From NCBI GenBank assembly GCA_003956705.1, contig QZCP01000190.1:1-64000 (forward strand): a DNA stretch of 64,000 bases, in the 5' to 3' direction. Source of the stretch: Brevipalpus yothersi (Eukaryota > Arthropoda > Arachnida > Trombidiformes > Tenuipalpidae). Below the pieces are notes generated by a model. That model was given only the letters and a program-made list of their open reading frames with translations. It had not been told where the DNA came from and made no database searches. Position numbers and translations under genes: made by a program. Below, piece after piece: positions 47,028 to 58,289 of the stretch; positions within the stretch are counted from its first letter, which is position 1, and each line of letters begins with the position of its first letter.

Positions 47028-47462
47028 ATGAACACAGCAACAAGCAGCAACATCAATCCTATCAGCAAAAATGGTGGACAAAACGATGGAAATCTTTTGA
47101 CCGATACCCTAATTGCGGAGACAGTGCTGAGGATAGATGGTGGAACGTTGAATGTTTTCATGATCAGACCCAAAGGTGGATCAATATTTCTATGGATAGG
47201 TCATGGACAAGCTCCTGAGATCAATGATTTATCATTGGCAGTGGCCAATTTATCGATAAGCTCGATGGGCAATCAAGAGTCAATGTCCAAATATTTTTCT
47301 ATTCATCTGAGCGAAATGAACGATGGCAAACCTGTGTATGCTTCAGTTAATGAACAGCTTGGCTTCTCTATTTCGGAGCATAGATCTGAAATAATCGAAA
47401 AAATCAGAGGTTTTCTCAAGAAAAACATGGAACAATGTGATAAATCCGAAAAGTGTTCTTGA
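47028..47462 (+). CDS. PSMG4: Proteasome assembly chaperone 4 (PSMG4)-like
   Basis: 144 aa, single exon. After a Ser/Asn-rich start, the segment GTLNVFMIRPKGGSIFLWIG, LSLAVANLSISSMGNQESM, FSIHLSE and KPVYASVNEQLGFS, ending IIEKIRGFLKK, parallels PSMG4: a beta-strand FLWVG, an LAVAM-like helix, Ser-rich strands, a QVFVSYNL-like strand and a final helix. PSMG4 pairs with PSMG3 to guide alpha-ring assembly of the 20S proteasome. Identity is modest, so the call rests on order and hydrophobic pattern. The ATG at 47028 was chosen; the open hydrophobic upstream frame would need a non-ATG start. Poly(A) signal AATAAA at 47480-47485. Confidence 0.65.
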   Translation: MNTATSSNINPISKNGGQNDGNLLTDTLIAETVLRIDGGTLNVFMIRPKGGSIFLWIGHGQAPEINDLSLAVANLSISSMGNQESMSKYFSIHLSEMNDGKPVYASVNEQLGFSISEHRSEIIEKIRGFLKKNMEQCDKSEKCS

Positions 47463-47727
47463 TGTATGCTCATTCCTCAAATAAACATTCAAGTTACTGT
47501 GTTTTTGATCATTTGAGGAGTTTATTAGGCATATATAGATTCAACCATTCTAAGGTGACTCCGATCATTTGATGAGTTGCTCCGAATGAACAGTTTTGCA
47601 TCCGAAAATGAGTTCTCATTTTTAATGATCAATGAGAAATTAATTGAGTGAATTCGAGATCCGATAATAAATAGTTGGAGAAATGAGCCTTGGTATGATG
47701 ATCAGTTCTATGATTCGCTCTTCATAG
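47463..47727. other. Short flank, nothing recognised
   Basis: 3' flank of the PSMG4-like gene leading to the duplicated NDST fragment. Confidence 0.5.
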
Positions 47728-48099
47728 ACTTTCCATGGGAAAGATAAGACAATGCATCGAGAAAGAGCATTTGGTGGACCCAAAAGTCAAAACCAGTAGA
47801 AAAGAGCACTCTTTGAATACCATCAATCGTTCCTCGGTCTTGAACTATTGTGGACACAATTTCTCTCGGTGATGGAGGACTAGAATCATTTTGATTTACC
47901 AATTCAGGATCATAGATGAGAGCTTGTGTTAAGTATTCATAATTTGAGTCATTCGTCCGGAAGACGGTAAAATTGCGATTTGTTAATGGTCCATGATGCA
48001 GATAACCAGCTTTAGCAATGCGAAGAATCGGCGATTCCATTCTGATATGATAATTGCTTATTTGAATAGCTTCAATTACTTCTACCGGAAATCCTTTGA
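47728..48099 (-). pseudogene. Duplicated internal fragment of the NDST gene
   Basis: 372 bp that match 51216-51587 (inside exon 1 of the NDST gene) with no indels and four base differences by my reading (about 99% identity), in the same orientation and about 3.5 kb away. Homology starts and stops abruptly mid-codon context, with no splice sites, start codon or poly(A) tail. The copied part covers the region from GFPVEVIEAIQISNYHIRME to DALSYLSHGK, near the deacetylase domain. The frame is still open and extends slightly into unrelated flanks, but it cannot encode a functional enzyme. It is a recent DNA-level segmental copy, or an assembly artefact. Confidence 0.93.
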
Positions 48100-48376
48100 T
48101 GGTCAAAAAAAATTTTGTCCAATTAGGGCTGATCATGTGTGCATGGTGGTTGATTGAAAAAATCTAATATCATTTGAATAGGTTGCTTTTATGCCTCTGT
48201 TGCTCTCACATATAACTGTTCTTACTTTTTGACAAAAAGTTTTTGTTGCTCATGCATAATTTTGTGCACTGCAACAGCGACTCCAACCTGCTTGCATCAT
48301 GATTTGTTTTGGTTGTTTTGGTCTGGAGAAGTTTAAATTTATTTACAATTAAGTGATAGTTTGCTGGAGGATAATC

Positions 48377-48733
48377 ATGTCCGATCAGAAGGTGAAGTTC
48401 GGTTTCAAAGTTAAGGCCCAGCCAAGAAAAGTGTTGGTTAAACCAGAAGCTCCAGCTGTGAATCCTCGAAAAGAATCAATCTCATCAATAGAGGATGGCA
48501 AGATAGCCAGCAGAAAGGATGGCAAATCGAATGGTCTCTCCATACCTATGGTCACTGGTAAAGCTGAAAAACCTGGAAAAGTTCCTACTGCTGATGATTA
48601 CGAGAGTGTACCTGTGGAAGAATTTGGAATGGCTCTTCTCAGAGGAATGGGATGGAAAGAAACAGACAAAGTGGAGCCTGTTAAAAGTGTGCTGAGACCC
48701 AAGGGAATGGGTTTGGGCTTCAAACCATCTTGA
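48377..48733 (+). CDS. Short Spp2/GPKOW-type G-patch protein
   Basis: 118 aa, single exon. A Lys/Pro-rich N-terminus (KVKFGFKVKAQPRK) leads to YESVPVEEFGMALLRGMGWK and LRPKGMGLGFKPS. This is the Spp2-type G-patch found in yeast Spp2 and metazoan GPKOW, which activates the DEAH helicase Prp2/DHX16 at the spliceosome. Human GPKOW continues with two KOW motifs; here the frame stops right after the G-patch, so the protein is closer to minimal Spp2. No continuation exon was seen before the AATAAA at 48873-48878. The ATG at 48377 (MSDQKV) is the first in frame. Confidence 0.82.
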   Translation: MSDQKVKFGFKVKAQPRKVLVKPEAPAVNPRKESISSIEDGKIASRKDGKSNGLSIPMVTGKAEKPGKVPTADDYESVPVEEFGMALLRGMGWKETDKVEPVKSVLRPKGMGLGFKPS

Positions 48734-49294
48734 TGGTTATCCTTGATTGAAAGAGCGATATTATCAGGAAAAAGGAAGAAGGGGATATAAGCAATACAAT
48801 TCCGAAAAAAAATGAACTGATGAATGTGATCCGATCTCAAAGTTGTGGTGTTTTCCTCATCAATTGATCAACAATAAATCTCACTCGGTGGCTGAATTTT
48901 CGGCGCCAAGAACTAAAACTCGATTATGGTTATGATGAAATTAAAAAGCTGAAAATTGGATAATTCCAAAAACCAGCATTTGATACTGAGGAATTCTCAA
49001 GCAATTCTGACTTCAATCTTCATCCCTGTATATGTGCCTAAGAACGAACATTCCGACGCTTGCACATTTGGAGACGATTGAACTCTCCCTACCTCAACAG
49101 TTTCCATAAACAAACAACTGGATTATCGTCATTGTTTGCTCCAAAATCGGAGAATATTTACTGATTGATGGAATAATAAAAAAATGCTTGGAATTAACAA
49201 TCATTTAACATTATGGCGAGAGGAAGGAGAGTTACAAGGTATTTCGATGTAATTTATATCACATTATCTCTGATATGAGAGCATGATATGATTC
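48734..49294. other. Convergent intergenic region
   Basis: 3' flanks of the G-patch gene and of NDST. Nothing else was seen. Confidence 0.5.
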
Positions 49295-52200
49295 TTATAT
49301 GGCAGAAAGTTCTTCCTCTAACCATTGAGGAAGAGGCTGATTGATCCGGTTAAGTAGCTTGGACAGTGCAACATTGAATGGTAGGTAGAATTTGTGGAGA
49401 TATTTCTCTGATTCCTGATCGATTGGAGGATATGTTCGACCTTTACCTCGACCAAGACACTTGGTTTCATTCTTTGGTCCAATAATGCAGAAAAATCCCT
49501 TTTGAGAATCGTACCTGAGGTAATTTTCATAATCTAGGATGGGTTCGATTCCAAGAAATTTTTGTAATCGATTCAGGACGGCAACAGGGTCAACTTTCAA
49601 CTCTTCCCCATCGATTATTGTTAACTGAATGATAAAAGGAAAAATAAATCATCACACCATTCTGGTTCACAGAGGGCATAAAACTCACATTTCGAGGTGA
49701 ATAAAAGTTTATCCACTTCTCCAAGAGATTCGCGTAACATCCAGGGTTAAGACATCGGTTGCGAAGGTCTCGTAATGGCTTAGGAGACTCTTCATTCGCA
49801 GTTATCACTTCGAAGAAAGAATGATTCAGGGCAACAGGATCTTGATGAGCACAAACATGCTGAAAGAGAACAAAAAACAATGAAGAGAGATTCAGTTAAT
49901 TGAAATGGCTCAAGGCATTCCTACCTGATACCATGAGTATGCTCTCTTAATTGGATTGATGAGAATTGTGACAATTTTGGCATCAGGAAGAAGTGAGTAA
50001 GCTCGCATTGGAACAAGTTCTCCATCAAAATATGTTGCACTTTTATCGAAAAGGTATATTTTTGAGGAATTTTCTTTGGATTCAGGAAAGAAATTCATGT
50101 ACCAATCAAGACCTTCGTTATAATTTTTGCCATTGAAAAACTGGACTTCTTCGAACGTTTTTGGACTAGGATAGCTGCTCTGAATGGATGGATGAACGAG
50201 AAGGAATGAATATAGTGCAGTTGTACCCGTTTTTTGTGGTCCAATTATTAGAAAATCTGGCAATCTTTTGCAAGATTTGTTTGCAGACCATATGGCAAGA
50301 TGACGCTTATCCTTACATGGATTCTACAGGACAAATGTTGAGAGATTAATGATGTATCAGAATGATTGGGAAGAAAACTCACCATCCATACAGGATCAAC
50401 CTCACCAGGATAAGTTTGAAAGTATTTAGTGGCTAATTCCAGAGGTGGTATAGTTTCGAGCTGAATATTGGTCCAACACTTGAGAAAACTAATAACTGAT
50501 TCGAATGTGTATGAAGCAAGCCTATCATTACCATAGTTGGACATATGAGTCATGAAAACATTGAATTGATTGAATACGAATGAATAAAAAAGATCACCAC
50601 CAAAGATGCTATTATCAAGCCTCTTCCTTCCATCAGGATATTTATCGATGAAGATTGTGTGAGTATACAGACCACAAGTACGACGGGGAAGAACCATTAT
50701 TCCACGATGAATGAAACCTCGTCGCAAGCGATCTGGTCGAAGGTGAGGATATTCCTCTGTACTTGTCACCTTTATATCCCACACCTTTTTCCATGCCTCA
50801 TATAGAGGCTCATGTACAGGATACACACCAGAATGATGTGGAGCAATGGAATAACCAGTACTCAACGGTAACTTGTTCTGTATGGCAAAATCTTTGTTAG
50901 CTTGAAACTGGGCTTCAAGTATCGTCAAGTTGTCAGTCAAGTGAGGCTGTGAATGTCCCCACATGTGACAAAACCACCAAAAATTATTTGCATTCTCGAT
51001 CAATGCATCATCACCCAAATCCTCATCTCGATTTCCTCTATGGTAGTATTTACCAGAGAAACCGAGATTGAATCGAAACCCTGGTATCATTGACTGCAGC
51101 CTATCCTGAGTTTCGATTAGAGCTTTCACATCAGGAGGCTTAAGTCTAATACCAGGCTCTCCAACAAAAATATCATCAATATCAATGAGAATGTATCCTC
51201 GTAAAGGACGACTGAACTTTCCATGGGAAAGATAAGACAATGCATCGAGAAAAAGCATTTGGTGGACCCAAAAGTCAAAACCAGTAGAAAAGAGCACTCT
51301 TTGAATACCATCAATAGTTCCTCGGTCTTGAACTATAGTGGACACAATTTCTCTCGGTGATGGAGGACTAGAATCATTTTGATTTACCAATTCAGGATCA
51401 TAGATGAGAGCTTGTGTTAAGTATTCATAATTTGAGTCATTCGTCCGGAAGACGGTAAAATTGCGATTTGTTAATGGTCCATGATACAGATAACCAGCTT
51501 TAGCAATGCGAAGAATCGGCGATTCCATTCTGATATGATAATTGCTTATTTGAATAGCTTCAATTACTTCTACCGGAAATCCTTTGAGAGCGTAGCTTTC
51601 CTCAGATCTCTTGGAATCATGTGAGTTCATATTATTTGATGGGAAGAAACCTATTATCCCTACATTGTACTCTCGACAATATTTATCGAGTAAATCTCGA
51701 TTCCATTTGTGCATATAGAGATATTTTTCCAAATTCTCAAAAATTATTACAGCAAATCTACCTTTATCAGAATTAGTAAGCATTGGTAAGTTTTTACCAA
51801 GAATTTCTAATTTGAACTTGATTCTTATTGCTTCCAAACATTCGATCAATAATCGACCAAAATGTGAATACCTACTCTCTACAAACAACAAAACTTTCGA
51901 GTCAAGATGAATTTCAGGAGAAACTTTTGAACTCGAATTAGATCGAGAATTAAATGAATTATGATCATGTACACGATGATATCCGCGCAAATGATGATAA
52001 AAACGATGCTTTGCGGTGGGAAAAGAATGGCATCGAAAATCTACACGCGGAGGTGTTCGCGCTAAAGTTGGCGATGATGGACCATAGAACAGGTATGATG
52101 TAACGATGAGAATGATTATGACCGTTATGGTCACTGATCCCATCAATCCATACCGAATTGATGTGCCAGTTGAATGAATAAATCGTCGATGATAGTATTG

Positions 52201-52314
52201 ATTCCATAGCCGTCTTGAGGTAGAGGATAAAGGTGATGTTTTCTTGAATTTAAACTCTCCACCAAGCAGCAATGCACTTGATGACTGATCTTTTAATGGT
52301 AGATCAGCAAACAT
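49295..52314 (-). CDS. NDST: Bifunctional heparan sulfate N-deacetylase/N-sulfotransferase
   Basis: Four exons, complement(50383..52314, 49925..50323, 49689..49859, 49295..49624), give 943 aa (human NDST1 882). It is a Golgi type II enzyme that removes acetyl from GlcNAc and N-sulfates the amine, starting heparan sulfate modification. A cytoplasmic tail of about 54 residues precedes one membrane span at about 56-77. The deacetylase half includes GYILIDIDDIFVGEPGIRL and the metal-site-like HMWGHSQPH. The sulfotransferase half has the PAPS 5'-phosphosulfate loop IIGPQKTGTTALYSFL, the 3'-phosphate motif NPIKRAYSWYQ and CLGRGKGRTYPPID. The Cys-rich turn NRCLNPGCYA also fits. The ATG at 52314 is the first methionine before the tail. 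The large first exon is the source of the fragment copied to 47728-48099. Confidence 0.95.
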
Positions 52315-53002
52315 TGCCGTAAAGATTGATTGATATTCTTGAGAAAAGAATATTAACAACAATCAAACACATTATCCAAAAAAAGAAAGAATATATAATG
52401 AGAATCACAAATCAAGCAACATTGAAACATCTGAGAAAATATTCTCCTTCTGTTCACAAAAACAATACAAGAAAGTTATCCACTTCACACAATAGTGATA
52501 CAATGGATCAAAAATCATGTTTCAACTATGATCATTGTCATATAAATCGATTAACCTAGGAAATTCAAACTCAATTTGGTTCTGATTGTCTTGTCATGAT
52601 TCCAAATGAATGCATTTGCCTTGCAACATGTAAACTGAACTTTATTGATAAAAACATTGGTCAAACTCTTGCGCATAGTAAACAAGAAAGATGTAATACA
52701 AGATGTAACTTGGAATTGAACTTTCTTCTTCATTTTGATGATGAATTTGTTTTCACAAGATTTTTTTCTTTCCAATCTAATCTGTAACATATTCACATTA
52801 ACAGATCATTGAAGAGAATGCTTCAAATTGAGAGAGTTGGGAGAAAAAATGCATAACATGTAACTGATATGCTTGAATAGTGGGAGTTCTTTTCTCGCTA
52901 TTCGAAGAGGAAGACATTTGACTTGAGCAGAGTGTCATTTTTTGGAACACATTAAAAATTTAAGAAGAGTTCTAAAAATTTGATTACTTAGGATAGTCTC
53001 TT
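52315..53002. other. Intergenic, nothing recognised
   Basis: Between the 5' end of NDST and the 3' end of PNPO. AT-rich with no supported gene. Confidence 0.5.
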
Positions 53003-54063
53003 TTATGGCTGTATACGATAAATTATCCAATCTCCAACCACCTCATGTTTCTCAAGTCCCTCTGGCAATGGCTCTTTTTTCGAACGGAACACGATTCGAT
53101 CATGCAAGCGACTGCTTTGTCCTTGCCAAAATTCGAATACTTTAGGAATCACACGAAAACCACCCCAACAGTCAGGTTTGGTGAGGAAAGTATCCTCTGC
53201 ATGCTTCTTTTCGAGTTCATTATATTTGGAGACGAGCTCATCTCTGCCCGACACTGGCTTACTTTGTTGACTCAGAGCAGCGGCAACTTGGCTACGTTTA
53301 GGTCTAGATTCGAAATACTTCTTTGCTTCAGCTTGAGAAACTTGTTCCACAGATCCTTCGATACGAACTTGTCGATTTACAGATGCCCAATAGAATAGTA
53401 ATGCTGCTTGAGGATTTTCAGTCTTTTAGAACAATGAGAAACAATTCATTACAATTTAATCTATAGAATGAAGGCTTAGCCAAAAAAGGTTCCTAGACCA
53501 GTCTGTCTAATCGCGTTCGTATCTGCAATTACTTACTAACTCTTGACCTTTTCTGCTCAAAAGATTGGTGTAAAAAGTGAAACCATCACTACCATACTGT
53601 TTCAAGAGAACCATTCTGGAGGATGGAATTCCATCTCTGTTGAAGATCGAGAGAGGAAATAAGTTTAATCACATCCTACTGGAAATACTTGTCATCCGTC
53701 GAGTATTACTTTGTACAAGTAGAAACACAAACTGCATTAGCTTCCACGCTCTTATCATTGCTCTTTATTTCATTAAACCAAGTCTCAAACAATTTAACCG
53801 GATCTTTTGTGGGCAAAGTACTTTCCAAAAGTACATCATCGTCCTCTCTGTACGGCTGACGGAGAGCTGCAATATACATTCATGTATCATATTATACAAT
53901 CTTCAAAATGAGGTCATGATCATTTACAACTAGACACATACAGTAAATGTATGTGCGTACGTTGGAAATTGTTTAATCACAAAATTGCAAATGCAATAAA
54001 GTGATGATGATTTATTGATGCAACAACCGGCTTACCTGATAGATCTACAGACACATTGGACAT
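53003..54063 (-). CDS. PNPO: Pyridoxine/pyridoxamine 5'-phosphate oxidase
   Basis: Four exons, complement(54036..54063, 53710..53866, 53537..53636, 53003..53422), give 234 aa (E. coli PdxH 218, human 261). It is an FMN enzyme that oxidises PNP or PMP to pyridoxal phosphate in vitamin B6 salvage. Exon 2 has LRQPYRED, DPVKLFETWFNEI and EANAVCVSTCTK. Exon 3 gives DGIPSSRMVLLKQYG and FTFYTNLLSRKGQEL. Exon 4 has FYWASVNRQVRIEGSVE, SQQSKPV and FWQGQSSRLHDRIVFR, then ends with DWIIYRIQP. These are the FMN- and PLP-contacting blocks. The short first exon (MSNVSVDLS) is supported only by phase and donor/acceptor quality. The remaining chain is firm. Confidence 0.93.
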
Positions 54064-55026
54064 GTTTCGTTTATGATGACAAAGTGGGATGCCAACAACA
54101 AAATCAACAACAACAACAGGTCTACCAACAGCAAATCTATTGGCAACTACCAAAGTTTTTCGCAAACAACGAATCATCAACCAAATTGACCACAGAAGAC
54201 ACTAAAGGACAATTAACATCAACAAAATGAAAAACAAAATTAAACTGATTAAATCGTTCCAGTTGCCATGACTGGAAGAGAGAGAGGCAGAGAGCAAAGA
54301 GTAGCTTATCGAGTTGCTCTCCTCTTTTTTTGTGAGAAGCAAAACTTTTACTGCTCAACAAGAAATCATTCAGATCATCTTATTGATGTACCTTTTTTTC
54401 ATCATCTTTTTTTTGGTTCCCTTTATCACCTGGAGAAACGCTTTCACTTTAATTTTTGATACACACACTTTTTTATCATCATCTGTGATCACTGTCCATC
54501 ATCATCATCATCGTCCACCAAAATAATGTGATATATTTATATATATTTTGGTTGACCTGGTCGATATGCTCTCGATCGCTGTTTGTGTATGTGTGACTCG
54601 ATGAATAAACATATCCAATTTAAGTGTCTTGTGAAGTGACCAAAAATTTTCTATCACATAGTGGTCTAAAATCTTTTCTTATTGTTGTGATACAATTGTG
54701 TCTATGATATATTCGCTGGTTATTTGTGATAGCATTTTTCTTTTCCTCTCAATTTTGGATACATCTTGCCGTCAGCTCATGTGATCTTGATCTATTTACG
54801 GAGAGCTTGATCATCATTATCATCATTAGCGTTTCAAGCTCGCTATCAATAAATTTTTTTTCCTGGAAACTTTCTCCCTTTTGGCATTGTGATCATCACC
54901 ATCAACTGTCTTGTGAATTGTCATCCGACACAATCACCTATTATCAGCTTCCTTTAAGTGGAAAATTTGTCCCTTTAATTGGATGGAAACATTGTAGAGA
55001 AAGTATTTTGCTATCCGTTTCGTAAA
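54064..55026. promoter_or_regulatory. Divergent intergenic region of PNPO and the Popeye-domain gene
   Basis: 963 bp between divergent start codons, including a CAACAA-rich patch at 54097-54130 and ATC-rich sequence at 54475-54515. Promoters for both genes are inferred, with no element assigned. Confidence 0.35.
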
Positions 55027-57469
55027 ATGAATTGGAATACCAACATTTCATCTTGGATCAATTTGACCCGCTACTCTCGATGTCCTATCGATTGTGATCC
55101 AGCATATCGTTTGGTACATGAGCCATTGTTTCAGTTTGCTAATGCAATCATTTTGTTAGGTTATTTAGCCACAACCAGTCTACACGGCCAATTATTTGCT
55201 CGAGTGTGTCTCTTTTTTGGTTCATTATCTCTGGCTTTATGGACTTATGTATCAATATGCTCCATCGATTCTGTAATATGGAATCTCATCTTTCTGTTAG
55301 TCCATTTTATATACATAATCATCGTTCTCCGTCGAATGCATCCCTTCATCAAGTTTCCTCGTGAAGTTGAATTAGTTTACAGGTAAGTTTAACCACTGTT
55401 GTCTACTCCTATTGTTACGTAAACCAACTGTCTGTACCTTCCGATACTTATGATCATCCAAATGCTGAATCTAGTCTTTTTTTAATGCACATCATTGCCT
55501 TCTGATTTCTCTCTCTTTCTCTCGAACGGCAACAGCACGCAATTGATCAAAATAATGAGGATTGCAGGATCGTGAATATTATTATACCAAATGAGTGGTG
55601 AATCTTTTGCCATCCCTGTTACTACACACACATTCCAAAAAAGAAATGCATGACTGTTAAGTAAACTACATGTACTTATACACATACTGTATATGTTACT
55701 TGAAACTTGCAAATGTTAGTTTCTTCCTTCCTTTCTCTCTCTTCCAATGGACTAAGATATTACAGAGCTAAATGGAACCGGTAGTTAAAATTCTTGGCTT
55801 CATTTACAGCCGCCTACAGTTTGTACTGTGTTTGAGTGATTCCGATTACTTGTTCACTTCAATTCAGCACAAGCAAATGAACGAGTCAGCCAGTTTGCTT
55901 GATTTAAATGGCATTCGTTTACTTTCAATGCCCACTTACGTTATGATAGCACAGCTGACAAATGAGTCTATAAAGTTTAGTAAAAGTGTAATGAGTAGCG
56001 TCTTAGATGCTCATAGTGTTCATTCAAAATATGATTAATATCACATCACCATGATGCTTCTCCAAAAATTTTGAATATCTCATTCTTTATTCAAGTTAGT
56101 AGAATAGAATTGAGGGCAATTTTTTGCTGACCTACTCAAGCTATGAGAATTTTTTTTGTTCACTCTAATGATGGTTCTCTGCAACCTACCTTTTCCAGAC
56201 ATAACTTTTACTTGATTGGCATTGGTGGGACACATCATTTTCCTAACATCTTGACGAGTTAGTAGAGATTATAAGCAAAGGGGCTCGCTTTCAATTAGAG
56301 AATATTTAGTTCAAGTTTTTCTCAGATATCTCTCCGATTCATGAGAGTCATTCTGTTGCACGTATTTATTGAACTGAGTATTGACGACTGAATTCAATGA
56401 AGATTGAATTGAATCAATTTCATCACTTGGAATATTTGAGAAATAGTGTATTCATTCCATGATTGATAATCGACACCAGAGTTCGGCGAAAGCTAACTTT
56501 CCTCTCACTGTTATTTTTGATAATCTCCTCGAAGTGAAAGGAGAGAAAATTTCTGATCAGAAGATTTAACTTAATTCACCTTTTGGGTGAAAAGAATTGA
56601 GAGAGAATTTCAAAACTGAAGAATTCAATAGCCAGATATTCCAACAATAACCCTTTCTTTGAGATCTCATTGTGGACATTTTAAGGCCAAACTCTCTTGG
56701 CCCAGTCTTGTTAACTTGATGGAGCTAGCTCACAATCTATCCTAATGGGGTCAGTGTAACCTCTATCTATCCATCTTGGGATGATCAGGTTTAGCATAGC
56801 ATAAATTCACCATATTAATATTCACGAAACGTTGAAGATTCATTGCGTGAAGGTGTGGTCTTCTTATCACACTCTTCTTTCATTTTGTTTTTCTTCTCTC
56901 TCATCATTCTAATTAACGCTTGTTTTTTTGTTCTTCTTTGCAGGGACCTTTTTCAGCCTTTACAAGTCTCACGCTATGCCTTTCACAAACTTTTCAAACC
57001 CATGCGAGAGATAAAAACTTTGAGACCAAATGATTTGTATTGCGTAGAGGGTAAAACCACCGTAGATAGATTGTCTTTGCTACTCAATGGTCGAGTTGCT
57101 GTCCTCAAAAAAGGTCGAACTCTACATCTTATAGATGGACATCAGTTCATTGATTCTCCCGAATGGTTCGGTGTCGGATCAAGCGATACATATTCGGTGA
57201 GTGTGGTGGCATTAGAAGAGTGTCGATTACTCGTTTGGCATCGCGATAAGCTGAAATTGACTATTTCGGGAGATACTTACCTGAAGAGTCTCATGGACTG
57301 TATACTCGGTCGAGATTTGGTTAAAAAATTACTTTTTGTCACGGATACCATCAGTAACAACGCAACGATTGACCAACAGCTCAACGAAAATACCAAATTG
57401 ATACTTCCAATACATCGAGCGATCGATCAAGTGGTCAAGAGAGAAACAAATGGTAATTTCATCCGTTAG
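55027..57469 (+). CDS. POPDC: Popeye domain-containing protein (cAMP-binding membrane protein)
   Basis: Two exons, join(55027..55382, 56944..57469), give about 293 aa with an intron of about 1.56 kb. Exon 1 gives a short extracellular N-terminus (with NIS and NLT glycosylation sites) and three hydrophobic spans (NAIILLGYLATTSL; RVCLFFGSLSLALWTYV; WNLIFLLVHFIYIIIVL). Exon 2 is the Popeye domain: LQVSRYAFHKLFKPM, DRLSLLLNGRVAVLKKGRTL, HQFIDSPEWFG with the conserved DSPEW of the cAMP pocket, and LLVWHRDKLKL, ILGRDLVKKL. The family (BVES/POPDC1-3) binds cAMP and tunes membrane excitability and trafficking. The C-terminus is uncertain: the frame stops at 57469, but a donor at 57453 could join a short exon near 57571. 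Confidence 0.92.
55772..56038 (+). CDS. Candidate small ORF inside the Popeye gene intron
   Basis: 88-codon ATG-initiated frame (MEPVVKILGFIYSRLQFVLC ... LDLNGIRLLSMPTYVMIAQL). It is not low-complexity and is preceded by a plausible acceptor (ATTACAG). It has no recognised family. It could be a nested single-exon gene, a piece of an alternative transcript, or chance. Confidence 0.25.
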   Translation: MEPVVKILGFIYSRLQFVLCLSDSDYLFTSIQHKQMNESASLLDLNGIRLLSMPTYVMIAQLTNESIKFSKSVMSSVLDAHSVHSKYD

Positions 57470-58289
57470 CAATATATAGTTGCACCCATGATCGCATCTG
57501 CTTATTCCCATAAATTTTTTTGTTTTCTGTTGCTTGCTTGATTTATACATACACTCATTTATTAATAGCTCAAGCTCACCATGAAGATTGAATGGATGAT
57601 AATCTTTGATTCTCATTCTTGCTATGCATTTTCTATGATATAACTGGAAGGTTGTTCGATTTTATGCATCTTACTTGTGATCTTTTTTGCCATTCCTGTT
57701 AATTTTGTGACTAATCTCGCATCATCCAAGCTGTTCATTTATTATTTTTTTTCATAATCATCCCACCTAATTTTGCATCTCTTAGAGTTGAATAGAAATT
57801 GCTGTTTTTACCAAACTTGTCCTCATCTAATGCTCAATTAACCAGTAATAATCCAAACCCGAACTTCATACAGATAACAAACTACACTGTTTCTGGACGT
57901 TATCACAGATAGATGAAGACTCTGAGATCAATGTCTGATGGTTCTGGTACCGGCTGATCAACCGGAGGATTGAAATTTGTCACAAAACGCTTCTTCATGG
58001 ACAGAATTATGGAGCGGATGATCTCAACTCATTTCGATATCAGCAATGTTATCTATGCCATATAGATGGACCTGAACCAGTCAATTAATTGTCAATATTC
58101 TCAAGATACTGCCAATTGGTTCATGCTAGAGGCCAATATGTGATGAAAATGACAAGATTTAAAACAGTAAAAGAATCAGAATCGTGCTCTTTATATTGAT
58201 AAGGAATGAAGGATCTTAGGCATGCCTGTTTGATGAATATTCTAGAGGAAAGTGGAAACCATACAATTAATTACAGTCTCGATAAGGCA
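57470..58289. other. Intergenic, possible Popeye 3' exon
   Basis: Convergent 3' flanks. An acceptor at about 57570 followed by a short frame (AQAHHED, stop) would be in phase with the donor at 57453 of the Popeye gene. Nothing else was seen. Confidence 0.4.

Noticed and set aside
47708..48136. 142-codon frame as a real small gene
   Set aside because: It is the duplicated NDST fragment plus random flanks, with no start region or splice signals of its own.
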